From positions 1 through 64,000 of the forward strand of contig OMYO01000002.1 in assembly GCA_900315285.1 (NCBI GenBank): a stretch of 64,000 nt of DNA, given 5' to 3'. How positions within the stretch are numbered: position 1 is the stretch's first letter; the number at the start of each line of letters is the position of its first letter. Positions 25,766-33,826 of the stretch are shown here, piece by piece. The DNA comes from an uncultured Eubacteriales bacterium. GTDB taxonomy: Bacteria; Bacillota; Clostridia; Oscillospirales; Acutalibacteraceae. The position numbers and the translations under genes are program-made. Under the pieces are notes generated by a model. It did no database searches. It saw only the letters and a list, made by a program, of their open reading frames with translations, and had not been told where the DNA came from.

Positions 25766-26518
25766 GTGCGAATTGATATAATGACCCTGTTCCCGGACAT
25801 GTGTGAGGCATTTCTCTCGGAGAGCATCATCGGCCGGGCCAGAAAGGCCGGAAAAGTGGAAATCGGGTGCCACGACATCCGCGAATACACGAAGGACAAG
25901 CACCGCCGGGTCGACGACTACCCCTATGGGGGCGGAACCGGAATGATCATGCAGGCACAGCCTATCTATGACTGTTATCAGGCCGTAAAGGAACTGTCCG
26001 ATGAGCCGTCCCATCTGGTCTATATGTCCCCGCAGGGGAAGACCCTGGACCAGGCAAAGGTCCGGGAACTCTCAGAGTATCCGCACCTTGTCCTGCTCTG
26101 CGGCCACTACGAGGGGGTCGATGAGCGGGTCCTGGAAGAGATCGTGGACGAGGAGATCTCCATTGGGGACTATGTCCTCACAGGAGGGGAACTCCCCGCC
26201 TGCGTCCTCGCAGACAGCGTCTGCCGCATGCTTCCCGGTGTCCTTGCCAACGAGGATGCCTATACTCTGGAGAGCCACTATGGGCATCTGCTGGAGCATC
26301 CGCAGTACACCCGTCCGCCGGAGTGGAGGGGGAGAGAGGTGCCGCCGGTCCTGCTGTCTGGTGACCACGCAAAGGTGGATCACTGGAAATTGGAGAAGTC
26401 GGTGGAGCGCACGCTGCAGAAGCGCCCCGATATGCTGGAAAATGCCCCGCTCTCGAAAGAGGAGAAAAAAATCCTTGCCGAACAGCAGACGACACTTTGT
26501 GCAGAAAAAAACAATTAA
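25766..26518 (+). CDS. trmD: tRNA (guanine-N1-)-methyltransferase TrmD (250 aa)
   Basis: SPOUT methyltransferase making m1G37 next to the anticodon. GTG 25766 lies behind AAAGGGGG. The trefoil-knot motifs are present: Tyr-Gly-Gly-Gly-Thr-Gly-Met, Leu-Cys-Gly-His-Tyr-Glu-Gly-Val-Asp-Glu, and Ser-Ile-Gly-Asp-Tyr-Val-Leu-Thr-Gly-Gly-Glu-Leu-Pro. The usual partner rplS (L19) does not follow. Confidence 0.96.
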   Translation: MRIDIMTLFPDMCEAFLSESIIGRARKAGKVEIGCHDIREYTKDKHRRVDDYPYGGGTGMIMQAQPIYDCYQAVKELSDEPSHLVYMSPQGKTLDQAKVRELSEYPHLVLLCGHYEGVDERVLEEIVDEEISIGDYVLTGGELPACVLADSVCRMLPGVLANEDAYTLESHYGHLLEHPQYTRPPEWRGREVPPVLLSGDHAKVDHWKLEKSVERTLQKRPDMLENAPLSKEEKKILAEQQTTLCAEKNN

Positions 26519-26700
26519 ATTGTGAAAATTGACGAAGATTTTTGGGATTTCTCGGGCGATTTACGACTCGTTCCTGTGAGATGAGTCAAAAATCCGAAAA
26601 AAAAGTGTTAAAATTAACTAAACATTCCCGAAAAAAATTTGAAATGTTCGGTTCATAGTACGATTTTTCACGGAACAAACTTTTTCGTCCTTTTTTATCG
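26519..26700. other. AT-rich intergenic region after trmD
   Basis: Together with the promoter region this 290-bp gap holds no ORF. It contains A- and T-tracts, one GGGCGATTYA copy and no clear terminator for trmD. The rplS gene expected here is absent. Confidence 0.5.
26554..26563 (+). repeat. GGGCGATTYA dispersed repeat, copy 5
   Basis: GGGCGATTTA, intergenic, 36 nt after the trmD stop. Confidence 0.55.
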
Positions 26701-26729
26701 TTGACGTTCAATTTTATTACAACTATAAT
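26701..26729 (+). promoter_or_regulatory. Strong sigma-A promoter for the stand-alone HPr gene
   Basis: TTGACG (26701-26706), exactly 17 nt, TATAAT (26724-26729). It lies 79 nt ahead of the start codon. Confidence 0.88.
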
Positions 26730-26743
26730 ATACAGGAAATTTA

Positions 26744-26760
26744 GTTGACGCCTCGTCAAC
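26744..26760 (+). promoter_or_regulatory. Inverted repeat GTTGACG-CCT-CGTCAAC just after the HPr transcription start
   Basis: A perfect 7-bp dyad lying about +9 to +25 relative to the expected start. The same GTTGACG word also forms the -35 region at 26700-26706. A repressor site or a 5' mRNA hairpin are both possible. Confidence 0.55.
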
Positions 26761-26808
26761 CTGATCAAAAGCTGAAATTTTGAATTTCGTTATGTGAGGG
26801 AATTTGCT

Positions 26809-27072
26809 ATGTATGTTAAAAGCGTAAAAGTTCAGAATCAGGTGGGTCTCCACGCCCGTCCGGCCACTTTCTTCATTCAGAAGGCCAATGAGTTCAAGTC
26901 TTCCATCTGGGTGGAAAAGGATGAGCGCAGAGTCAATGCGAAATCTCTTCTCGGCGTCCTTTCTCTCGGTATCATGGGTGGCACCGAAATCAAGATCATG
27001 GCCGGCGGCTCTGACGAGGAAGAGGCTGTCAACGCACTTGTAGAGCTTGTTGAGTCTGGCTTCGCTGAGTAA
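26809..27072 (+). CDS. HPr family phosphocarrier protein, stand-alone copy (87 aa)
   Basis: The start is ATG 26809 behind GTGAGGGAA. It has canonical HPr motifs: His15 in Val-Gly-Leu-His-Ala-Arg-Pro-Ala and Ser46 in Ala-Lys-Ser-Leu-Leu-Gly-Val. Because His15 is kept it can act in phosphotransfer, unlike Crh. With its strong private promoter it is the best candidate for the general HPr, and for the Ser46-phosphorylated corepressor of carbon catabolite control. The copy at 14963 is tied to the fructose operon. Monocistronic. Confidence 0.92.
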   Translation: MYVKSVKVQNQVGLHARPATFFIQKANEFKSSIWVEKDERRVNAKSLLGVLSLGIMGGTEIKIMAGGSDEEEAVNALVELVESGFAE

Positions 27073-27103
27073 ACAGCAGGCAAATAAAAGCTTCTAAATC
27101 TAT

Positions 27104-27140
27104 AGGACACCGCAGAAGTATTCCTGCGGTGTCCTTTTCC
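27104..27140 (+). terminator. Terminator of the stand-alone HPr gene
   Basis: A perfect 12-bp stem (AGGACACCGCAG and complement; arms 27104-27115 and 27124-27135), 8-nt loop, then TTTTCC. Confidence 0.85.
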
Positions 27141-27160
27141 TATCTTCTGGAGGGTATCCT

Positions 27161-29011
27161 TTGGACAATCCAAAGCTTTCCGAGCTCCGGGAGCGCTCCA
27201 TGCGGCTTCCGCTGAGTCCCGGCGTCTATATCATGAAAAACGGCAAGGGAAAAATCATCTATATTGGCAAGGCCAAAGTGCTGAAGAACCGGGTCAGCCA
27301 GTATTTCGGGTCCCAGAATACCCACTCCGCCAAGGTGCGCAAAATGGTGGAGAATGTCCGGGACTTCGACTACATCCTCTGCCAGAGTGAGTTTGAGGCC
27401 CTTATTCTCGAGTGTTCCCTCATCAAACAGAATAAGCCGAAATACAATATTCTGCTGAAGGATGACAAGGGGTACAGCTATCTGGAGGTCACGAACGAGG
27501 AGTGGCCCCATATGGAGATGGTCCGGAGAAAGCAGGATGATGGCGGCACATATCTGGGGCCGTATCTCAGCACGTTTGTCATAAACGAGTCCCTGGATGC
27601 GGCGCGGAAAATTTTTAAGCTGCCCGACTGTAGCAGAACATTCCCGTGCACCGGGGCACAGCGCCGCCCATGTCTGAATTATCATATGGGGTACTGCAGT
27701 GCGCCCTGTGCCGGAAAAATCTCCAAAGAGGAGTACCGGGAGAGTATCGACGAGGCCGTGCGTTTTCTCCGTGGAGGCTCCAAGCCCTATCTGGAGGAGC
27801 TGGAACAGCGCATGGAGGAGTACTCCACCAATCTGGAGTTTGAAAAGGCCGCCGAGATCCGGGACCGAATCCTGGCCATCCGCAAACTGTCCGAGAAACA
27901 GAAGGTCATCTTCACGGGGACGGAGACGGAGGATGTCTTTGCCCTTGCCCGGGAGGACGAGACCATCTGTTTCAATGTTTTGCGATTCACGAGCGGTATG
28001 CTCACCGGCTCTGAGAACTATTTTACGGAGTTGGAAGAATCCCTGGAAAACACCCGCTCCGAAATGCTGAAGCGCTACTACACCGCCCACGACAATGTTC
28101 CGTCACGGATCGTACTGGACGGCCCCTGTGATGACCAGGAACTGCTGGAACAGTGGCTCACAGAACTTGCCGGGAAGAAGGCGGTCATTCAGGTTCCGCA
28201 AAAGGGCAAGCAGTTTGAGCTTGTAAACATGTCCAAAAATAACGCCTATGAAAAAATGGCACAGAGCCACCGGAGAAAGAAGACCGACTCGGCAGTCATT
28301 GAATTGGGCGAACTGCTTGGACTAGCCTCGCCGCCGGAGTTTATTGAGTCCTATGATATCTCCCACACAGGCGGTGCAGACGCAGTGGGCGCCATGGTCG
28401 TATTCCGCAACGGTATTCCATACCGCCAGTCCTATCGGAAGTTCATTATTAAAGAGGCTCAGGGCGGAGACGATTACGGATCCATGCGTGAGGTCCTCAC
28501 CCGGCGGTTCAACCGTTATCTCAAGGAGAGCGCTGAACTGCAGGAGGGGGAGAAGCCGAAGGGCTTTGCACGCCTGCCAGACCTTATCCTTATGGACGGT
28601 GGGCTTGGACAGGTCCATATTGCCGAGGAAGTTCTAAAGGAACTGGGGCTGAAGGTCCCGGTTTTTGGTATGGTCAAGGATAGCCGGCACAGGACGCGCG
28701 CCATAGCCTCGGATGGAGGAGAAATCACCATAGCGCAGTCCCGTAAGGTATTTGCACTCGTAACCGGCATTCAGGACGAGGTGCATCGCTCGGCTATAAC
28801 ATATCATCACAAGCGCCACAGTGCAGTGGCCCGCCACAGCGAACTCACCGACGTCCCGGGAATCGGACCGAAAAAGAGCGACATCCTGCTGCGGGAATTT
28901 GTCACCATCGACGCCATCCGCCGGGCCGATATCGACACGCTGGCCAAGACGCCGGGCATCAGTATCAAGGACGCTGCGTCCATTAAAAAGTACTTCCACT
29001 ATGAAAATTGA
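27161..29011 (+). CDS. uvrC: Excinuclease ABC subunit C (616 aa)
   Basis: Makes both incisions in nucleotide excision repair. TTG 27161 is supported by CTGGAGGG at 27148-27154. It has a GIY-YIG nuclease domain (Pro-Gly-Val-Tyr, Ile-Ile-Tyr-Ile-Gly-Lys-Ala; about 17-100) and a cluster of Cys residues near 155-185. A UVR motif (Asn-Leu-Glu-Phe-Glu-Lys-Ala-Ala, about 205-240) follows. The C-terminal RNase-H-like nuclease has Asp-Ile-Ser-His-Thr-Gly-Gly and Leu-Met-Asp-Gly-Gly, and the tandem helix-hairpin-helix has Val-Pro-Gly-Ile-Gly-Pro-Lys. Full length. Confidence 0.96.
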   Translation: MDNPKLSELRERSMRLPLSPGVYIMKNGKGKIIYIGKAKVLKNRVSQYFGSQNTHSAKVRKMVENVRDFDYILCQSEFEALILECSLIKQNKPKYNILLKDDKGYSYLEVTNEEWPHMEMVRRKQDDGGTYLGPYLSTFVINESLDAARKIFKLPDCSRTFPCTGAQRRPCLNYHMGYCSAPCAGKISKEEYRESIDEAVRFLRGGSKPYLEELEQRMEEYSTNLEFEKAAEIRDRILAIRKLSEKQKVIFTGTETEDVFALAREDETICFNVLRFTSGMLTGSENYFTELEESLENTRSEMLKRYYTAHDNVPSRIVLDGPCDDQELLEQWLTELAGKKAVIQVPQKGKQFELVNMSKNNAYEKMAQSHRRKKTDSAVIELGELLGLASPPEFIESYDISHTGGADAVGAMVVFRNGIPYRQSYRKFIIKEAQGGDDYGSMREVLTRRFNRYLKESAELQEGEKPKGFARLPDLILMDGGLGQVHIAEEVLKELGLKVPVFGMVKDSRHRTRAIASDGGEITIAQSRKVFALVTGIQDEVHRSAITYHHKRHSAVARHSELTDVPGIGPKKSDILLREFVTIDAIRRADIDTLAKTPGISIKDAASIKKYFHYEN

Positions 29012-29036
29012 CAAATACTGTATCATGGTGCAAAAT
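29008..29036 (+). promoter_or_regulatory. Possible promoter for rsmD-coaD
   Basis: A perfect TTGACA (29008-29013) overlapping the uvrC stop, 17 nt, CAAAAT (29031-29036). The -10 is poor. Confidence 0.45.
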
Positions 29037-29078
29037 GATTGTTAATGTAATAGAAACCACTATGGAAAGGGTTTTCCT

Positions 29079-29633
29079 ATGAGAGTCATTACCGGTTCTG
29101 CAAGGGGCATGCGCCTCACTGCGCCGGAGGGAATGGATGTCCGTCCCACGACGGATAAGGTCAAGGAATCCATCTTCAATATCATCCAGTTCGACCTTGC
29201 GGACGCAGAGGTGCTGGACCTGTTTGCCGGTTCTGGACAGCTGGGCATTGAGGCCCTGAGCCGGGGGGCATCCCGGGGGACCTTTGTGGACAGCAGCGAG
29301 CGCTCTCTCCGCTTTGTCCGGGAAAATCTCAAAAAGACCCGCCTTGAGGACCGGGCAGCCGTACGGAAGTCCGACGCCCGCCAATTCCTCTCTACGACGC
29401 GGGACACCTTCCATGTGGCTCTTCTCGACCCCCCTTACCGGAAACAAATTCTTCCGGCCATTCTCCCGTCTCTCGCAAACCATATGGACTCCGACGGGGT
29501 CATAGTCTGTGAGACCGCCTCGGAGGAGGAACTTCCATCGAAACTGCCGGGGTTTTCTGCTCCGCGGGAGTACCGCTACGGGAAAATCAAACTCACCGTG
29601 TATCGCGGAGAGGGGGAATCCAACAATGGTTAA
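29079..29633 (+). CDS. rsmD: 16S rRNA (guanine966-N2)-methyltransferase RsmD (184 aa)
   Basis: Methylates G966 of 16S rRNA using SAM. It has the Rossmann SAM site (Val-Leu-Asp-Leu-Phe-Ala-Gly-Ser-Gly-Gln-Leu-Gly), the catalytic Asp-Pro-Pro-Tyr in Ala-Leu-Leu-Asp-Pro-Pro-Tyr, and the N-terminal Arg-Val-Ile-Thr-Gly-x-Ala-Arg-Gly. ATG 29079 follows GGAAAGGG. It overlaps coaD by 8 nt, the usual rsmD-coaD pair. Confidence 0.94.
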   Translation: MRVITGSARGMRLTAPEGMDVRPTTDKVKESIFNIIQFDLADAEVLDLFAGSGQLGIEALSRGASRGTFVDSSERSLRFVRENLKKTRLEDRAAVRKSDARQFLSTTRDTFHVALLDPPYRKQILPAILPSLANHMDSDGVIVCETASEEELPSKLPGFSAPREYRYGKIKLTVYRGEGESNNG

Positions 29634-30132
29634 GGCAATCTGTCCCGGGAGTTTCGACCCGGTGACCAATGGACATATCGACGTCATAGAACGGGCCTCC
29701 GCCCTCTTTGACGAGGTGACCGTGGTCGTTATGACCAACTACCGGAAGGTCGGGCTCCACACCTTCACGCCCGAGGAACGGGTGGAATTTATTGAACGGA
29801 GCATCCAGCACCTTCCCAACGTCCAGGTCGACATGTATGACGGGCTTCTTGCCCAGTATGCTGCTGACCACGGCATTACCGTCATTGTCAAGGGCTTGCG
29901 GGCTGTTACAGACTTCGAGGACGAATTCCAGCAGGCCATTGCCAATAAGAAAATCGACAATGAACTGGACACGGTTTTCCTGCCCTGCTCCATTGAGAAC
30001 ATGTTCCTGAGCTCCAGCCTTGTGAAACAGATTGGAACCCTCGGGGGCGACATCCGGGACTTCCTCCCGGACGCCATTGCAGATGACATCATAGAGAGAC
30101 TTCGAAAGGAATCAGACCATGGCTCAAATTGA
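29626..30132 (+). CDS. coaD: Pantetheine-phosphate adenylyltransferase (168 aa)
   Basis: Penultimate step of coenzyme A synthesis. The start is ATG 29626 (GGGGGAA upstream), inside the rsmD end. The nucleotidyltransferase motifs are Pro-Gly-Ser-Phe-Asp-Pro-Val-Thr-Asn-Gly-His-Ile-Asp (the T/HxGH site), Lys-Gly-Leu-Arg and Ser-Ser-Ser-Leu-Val-Lys. Normal length. It overlaps the next gene by 14 nt. Confidence 0.96.
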   Translation: MVKAICPGSFDPVTNGHIDVIERASALFDEVTVVVMTNYRKVGLHTFTPEERVEFIERSIQHLPNVQVDMYDGLLAQYAADHGITVIVKGLRAVTDFEDEFQQAIANKKIDNELDTVFLPCSIENMFLSSSLVKQIGTLGGDIRDFLPDAIADDIIERLRKESDHGSN

Positions 30133-31024
30133 AGACTACCTTGAACAGATAGAAGACGTACTCGACACCGGCCGCTCCATCCCGTTCTCCGACAAAGTGG
30201 GCGTGGACGCCGACGAAATCCGCGACATCCTCGACGACATCCGTTCCCAGCTGCCGGCGGAAATTACCCAGGCCAAGAGCATTACGCTGGAGAAGGAGAG
30301 CATCCTCTCCCGCGCCAAGACCGAGGCCGACATTCTCCTGGACGACGCCAGAAACAAGAGCAATCAGCTCATGGAATCCACCGAGAAGAAGGCGGACGAC
30401 CTGGCGGACAAGTCCCAGAAGGAGTACGACGGAAGAATTGCCGACGCCAATAAGTCGGCGGAGAAGATCATTGCGGACGCCGAGAAACAGGCGGATGTCC
30501 TTGTCTCCGAACAGTCCGTTGTAGCCGCTGCAGGCAAAAAGGCCGACGCCATTCGGAAAGAGGCTGAGCAGTACGCTGTGGAGGTCAAGAAAAAATCTGA
30601 GGATCTGTTTGCCGAGGCAAAGAAGTCCGCAGAGAACTACCTCCAGGAGGCCAAGAACAAGTCGGATGACATGGTGGCCGACGCCAGGCAGAAGTCTGAG
30701 GTACTCATCAATGAGTCCAACCGCCGCGCGCAGGAAATCATGAGCAAGGCCAACCAGATCTCGGACACCAAGGTCAGCCAGTCTGGCAAGTGGGCCAAGG
30801 ACACTGCCATCAACACCACAACCTATGTCAACAACGTGGTGGACCAGACCGAGGCCAATCTGAGCCGCAGCCTGAATGATATTCGCCGCCTCCGCGCGCA
30901 AATCCAGCAGGCAAATCAGGAGCTCCAAATTGAGCTGGCCAGACCGGTCAGTGAGCCCACGGACGAACAGGCCCATCAGGCACAGAGTGCCTCCAAGGCA
31001 CGCCGCTTCAAGCGGAATGACTAA
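30119..31024 (+). CDS. Long coiled-coil protein downstream of coaD (301 aa)
   Basis: ATG 30119 lies inside the coaD end, behind AAAGGAA. Almost the whole length from about 45 to 230 is an Ala/Lys/Glu/Asp-rich coiled coil, with a quasi-periodic pattern of Ala-Asp-Ala/Ala-Glu-Lys and Ser/Asn capping residues. This resembles ATP synthase b-subunit or V-ATPase E/H stalk helices and DivIVA-like proteins. There is no signal peptide or membrane segment, so it should be cytosolic. The tail is basic (Arg-Arg-Phe-Lys-Arg). A similar coiled-coil gene after coaD is common in Clostridia but its role is unknown. A DivIVA/SepF-like scaffold is a guess. Confidence 0.75.
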   Translation: MAQIEDYLEQIEDVLDTGRSIPFSDKVGVDADEIRDILDDIRSQLPAEITQAKSITLEKESILSRAKTEADILLDDARNKSNQLMESTEKKADDLADKSQKEYDGRIADANKSAEKIIADAEKQADVLVSEQSVVAAAGKKADAIRKEAEQYAVEVKKKSEDLFAEAKKSAENYLQEAKNKSDDMVADARQKSEVLINESNRRAQEIMSKANQISDTKVSQSGKWAKDTAINTTTYVNNVVDQTEANLSRSLNDIRRLRAQIQQANQELQIELARPVSEPTDEQAHQAQSASKARRFKRND

Positions 31025-31046
31025 AGCTGCAAGAATAAAACATTCT

Positions 31047-31077
31047 GCACCGCGGACTAACCCCGCGGTGCTTTTTT
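31047..31077 (+). terminator. Terminator of the rsmD-coaD-coiled-coil unit
   Basis: A 9-bp GC-rich perfect stem (GCACCGCGG and complement), then TTTTTT. Confidence 0.9.
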
Positions 31078-31090
31078 CTAAGGAGATACC

Positions 31091-31792
31091 ATGAGACTGG
31101 ACCGCTCCATCGCCTCCCAGGGGGCCTATACCAGAAGTGAAATCCGTAAGCTGATCCGTGCCGGGCGCGTGACGGTGGACGGTGCCCCTGTCCGTGACCC
31201 CGGTGCCGCAGTCGACCCGGAAAACAATGTTCTGGCTGTGGATGGAAAGGCGCTGAACTACCGAGAGCACCTCTATCTCATGCTGAACAAGCCGAAGGGG
31301 GTCATCAGTGCCACGGAGGACCGCAGTGCAAAGACGGTTCTCGACCTGGTTCCTCCAGAGCTTTTCCGCAAGGGGCTTTTCCCGGCCGGCCGCCTGGATG
31401 GAGAAACCACTGGCTTTGTCCTCCTGACTGACGACGGCGAATTTGCCCACCGCATCCTCTCACCGGGTAACCATATCATGAAGACGTATATTGCGACTTT
31501 GCGCGATGTACCTCCTGACTCTCAACTGCAGCCCCTCCGAGACGGAATTGAGCTCCGGGACGGCTCCCACTGCCTCCCCGCCGAGGTACGAATCCTTGGA
31601 GACAGGACTGTGGAAATCAAGATCTGTGAGGGCAAATACCATCAAATAAAGCGCATGTTTGCGGCAGCCGGGAACCGTGTTTTGGAGCTGGAACGAACTG
31701 CCATGGGTGGCCTTCCATTGGACCCCGATTTGGAACCGGGAAAGTGCCGGGAACTCACGGCGGAGGAACTGGACAGGATCACGGCCCGCTGA
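31091..31792 (+). CDS. Pseudouridine synthase, RsuA/RluB family (233 aa)
   Basis: Isomerises a uridine in rRNA. The N-terminal S4 domain has Met-Arg-Leu-Asp-Arg-x-Ile-Ala and Gly-Arg-Val-Thr-Val-Asp-Gly. The catalytic domain has Asn-Lys-Pro-Lys-Gly-Val-Ile-Ser and the catalytic Asp in Gly-Arg-Leu-Asp-Gly-Glu-Thr-Thr-Gly. Lys-Tyr-His-Gln-Ile-Lys-Arg-Met-Phe follows. The length and motif set fit RsuA (16S position 516) better than RluB/E, but site specificity cannot be read from sequence alone. AAGGAG lies 13 nt after the preceding terminator. Confidence 0.88.
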   Translation: MRLDRSIASQGAYTRSEIRKLIRAGRVTVDGAPVRDPGAAVDPENNVLAVDGKALNYREHLYLMLNKPKGVISATEDRSAKTVLDLVPPELFRKGLFPAGRLDGETTGFVLLTDDGEFAHRILSPGNHIMKTYIATLRDVPPDSQLQPLRDGIELRDGSHCLPAEVRILGDRTVEIKICEGKYHQIKRMFAAAGNRVLELERTAMGGLPLDPDLEPGKCRELTAEELDRITAR

Positions 31793-31821
31793 AAATATTT
31801 TATAAAATAGGGAAACGGATA

Positions 31822-31850
31822 TTGTTATTTCTGCATTTATTGGGTATTAT
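31822..31850 (+). promoter_or_regulatory. Sigma-A promoter for the CdaR-type regulator
   Basis: TTGTTA (31822-31827), exactly 17 nt, TATTAT (31845-31850). A 110-nt leader precedes the start codon. Confidence 0.7.
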
Positions 31851-31960
31851 AGATAATGGTATTGCAAATAATTTGTATAAAAAGTAGATAACCATCAATA
31901 ACTTACCTAAAAAATTCCCGCGTTTTTATGAACTATTTTGCGGGCAGGGAGGACTACCAT

Positions 31961-33046
31961 ATGGCTAACAGACTGTTCCAGAGCGTCATCCATGATATGA
32001 AAGATGCTGTGGATCGCACCATCGGCGTAATCAACGAGTCCGGCGTCGTTGTCGCCTGCAGCGACACTGACAAAATTGGTGAGCAGGTCAAGCTGGAGGG
32101 CAAGGACATTTTGACGTCCCTGGAGCCGGTCACTTTTGATGGCACGACATTTCTCTCCTTTGACAGCCTTATGAAGCATGAATCGGCGGTCTTTGTGAGT
32201 GGGGACGACGAAATGGCCGCCCGCTACGCAAAAATCCTTGCGGTCTCGCTGGGCAGCATCAAGCAGTTTTACGACGAGAAATATGACCGCAGCAACTTTG
32301 TCAAAAATGTTATCCTGGACAATATCCTTCCGGGTGACATCTACATTAAAGCCCGTGAGCTCCACTTCAACACCGACGCCACCCGCGTCGTCCTGCTCAT
32401 CCGAATCAACAGCGGGGAGGACGCCACCGTCTTCGACGTGGTCCAGAACCTGTTCCCGGACCGCAGCAAGGACTTTGTCATCAATATCAGTGAGACCGAC
32501 ATAGCCCTTGTCAAGGAGGTCAGGGAGGATATTGACCCGAAGGACCTCGAGAGCCTTGCCCACTCCATTGCGGACGCACTGAGCTCAGAGTTCTACATCA
32601 GCTGCCAGGTGGGCATTGGTACCGCTGTGGTCGGCATCAAAGACCTGTCCCGTTCCCTCAAGGAGGCCCAGGTCGCTCTGGAGGTTGGAAAAGTTTTTGA
32701 CACCGAGAAGGACATCATCAGCTACGACAACCTCGGCATTGCCCGCCTCATCTATCAGCTTCCCACGACCCTCTGCGAAATGTTCCTGCAGGAGGTCTTC
32801 AAGCGCGGTTCCATTGACAGCCTGGATCAGGAGACGCTCTTTACCATCCAGAAGTTCTTTGAGAACAATCTGAACGTCTCCGAGACTTCCCGGAAACTCT
32901 TTGTCCACCGGAACACGCTGGTGTATCGCCTTGAGAAAATCAAGAAGATCACCGGTCTTGACCTCCGTGAATTTGACGACGCCATCGTCTTCAAAGTAGC
33001 CCTCATGGTCAAGAAATATCTGGATTCCAGTCCGGTCAAATTTTAA
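31961..33046 (+). CDS. CdaR/PucR-type transcriptional regulator (361 aa)
   Basis: ATG 31961 lies behind GGGAGGAC. The N-terminal 120 residues match the sugar-diacid recognition domain (Asp-Arg-Thr-Ile-Gly-Val-Ile-Asn-Glu-Ser-Gly-Val-Val-Val-Ala). A GGDEF-like/PucR middle follows. The C-terminal HTH_30 has Asn-Val-Ser-Glu-Thr-Ser-Arg-Lys-Leu-Phe-Val-His-Arg-Asn-Thr-Leu-x-Tyr-Arg-Leu-x-Lys-Ile. E. coli CdaR senses glycerate and galactarate-type acids. No sugar-diacid catabolic genes are adjacent, though the beta-hydroxyacid dehydrogenase at 5210 belongs to that chemistry. It has its own promoter and terminator. Confidence 0.88.
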   Translation: MANRLFQSVIHDMKDAVDRTIGVINESGVVVACSDTDKIGEQVKLEGKDILTSLEPVTFDGTTFLSFDSLMKHESAVFVSGDDEMAARYAKILAVSLGSIKQFYDEKYDRSNFVKNVILDNILPGDIYIKARELHFNTDATRVVLLIRINSGEDATVFDVVQNLFPDRSKDFVINISETDIALVKEVREDIDPKDLESLAHSIADALSSEFYISCQVGIGTAVVGIKDLSRSLKEAQVALEVGKVFDTEKDIISYDNLGIARLIYQLPTTLCEMFLQEVFKRGSIDSLDQETLFTIQKFFENNLNVSETSRKLFVHRNTLVYRLEKIKKITGLDLREFDDAIVFKVALMVKKYLDSSPVKF

Positions 33047-33057
33047 TCCGCATCGTG

Positions 33058-33066
33058 TGGTATAAT
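33058..33066 (+). promoter_or_regulatory. Possible extended -10 promoter for ftsEX
   Basis: TGGTATAAT, a TG-N-TATAAT extended -10 without a good -35. A transcript from it would start inside the following hairpin, so this is tentative. Confidence 0.3.
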
Positions 33067-33069
33067 ATA

Positions 33070-33118
33070 GACTGCTGCTACGCAGGGTTCCCTGTCTGCA
33101 GCGGTCTTTTTCTTTTTT
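33070..33118 (+). terminator. Terminator after the CdaR-type gene
   Basis: A 9-bp outer stem (GACTGCTGC/GCAGCGGTC, one G-U) with a further internal CAGGG/CCTG pairing, then TTTTTCTTTTTT. Confidence 0.8.
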
Positions 33119-33145
33119 CAAATCACTCGGTAAGAGGAGTTTGCC

Positions 33146-33826
33146 ATGATAGAGCTGAAAAATGTCTCAAAGGTGTACGATAATGGCACCGAGGCCCTGA
33201 AAAATGTGAATCTCCGGATTGAGCGCGGCGAGTTTGTCTTCGTCGTCGGTGCATCTGGTGCCGGAAAGAGCACATTTTTAAAAATCATCATGCGGGAGGA
33301 GACCCCGACCAGCGGTACAGTCATGATCAACAATTATGACCTCACCCGCATGCGGCCAAAGGAAATTCCCTATTTCCGCCGCACCATGGGCGTGGTATTC
33401 CAGGACTTCCGCCTTATTCCCCGAATGACAGTCTTTGACAACGTGGCATTTGCCATGCGGGTCATCGGCGCAGGGGAGAGGGAAATCCGGGAGAGGGTCC
33501 CGTTTGTCCTTGATCTGGTTGGGCTGTCTGGCAAGGAGAACTGCTACCCCAGAGAAATCTCCGGTGGTGAGCAACAGAGGGTGGCTCTGGCAAGAGCCCT
33601 GGTCAACAACGCCAGTACTATTATCGCCGACGAGCCCACTGGCAATGTGGACCCGGAAATGTCCTATGAAATCGTGAGTCTCCTGGACCGTATCAATGAG
33701 AATGGTACGACGGTCATCATGGTCACCCATGAGCACGACCTGGTCCGGAAATTTAATCACCGGACAGTGGGCCTTGCCGATGGACAGATTATTACCGACT
33801 ACTCGGAATATATTGAGGGAGTATGA
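33146..33826 (+). CDS. ftsE: Cell division ATP-binding protein FtsE (226 aa)
   Basis: ABC ATPase that with FtsX switches on cell-wall hydrolases at the division or elongation site. Walker A is Gly-Ala-Ser-Gly-Ala-Gly-Lys-Ser-Thr, the signature is Ile-Ser-Gly-Gly-Glu-Gln-Gln-Arg-Val, and Walker B is Ile-Ile-Ala-Asp-Glu-Pro-Thr-Gly. An AAGAGGAG site precedes ATG 33146. The stop overlaps the ftsX start (ATGA). Confidence 0.96.
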   Translation: MIELKNVSKVYDNGTEALKNVNLRIERGEFVFVVGASGAGKSTFLKIIMREETPTSGTVMINNYDLTRMRPKEIPYFRRTMGVVFQDFRLIPRMTVFDNVAFAMRVIGAGEREIRERVPFVLDLVGLSGKENCYPREISGGEQQRVALARALVNNASTIIADEPTGNVDPEMSYEIVSLLDRINENGTTVIMVTHEHDLVRKFNHRTVGLADGQIITDYSEYIEGV

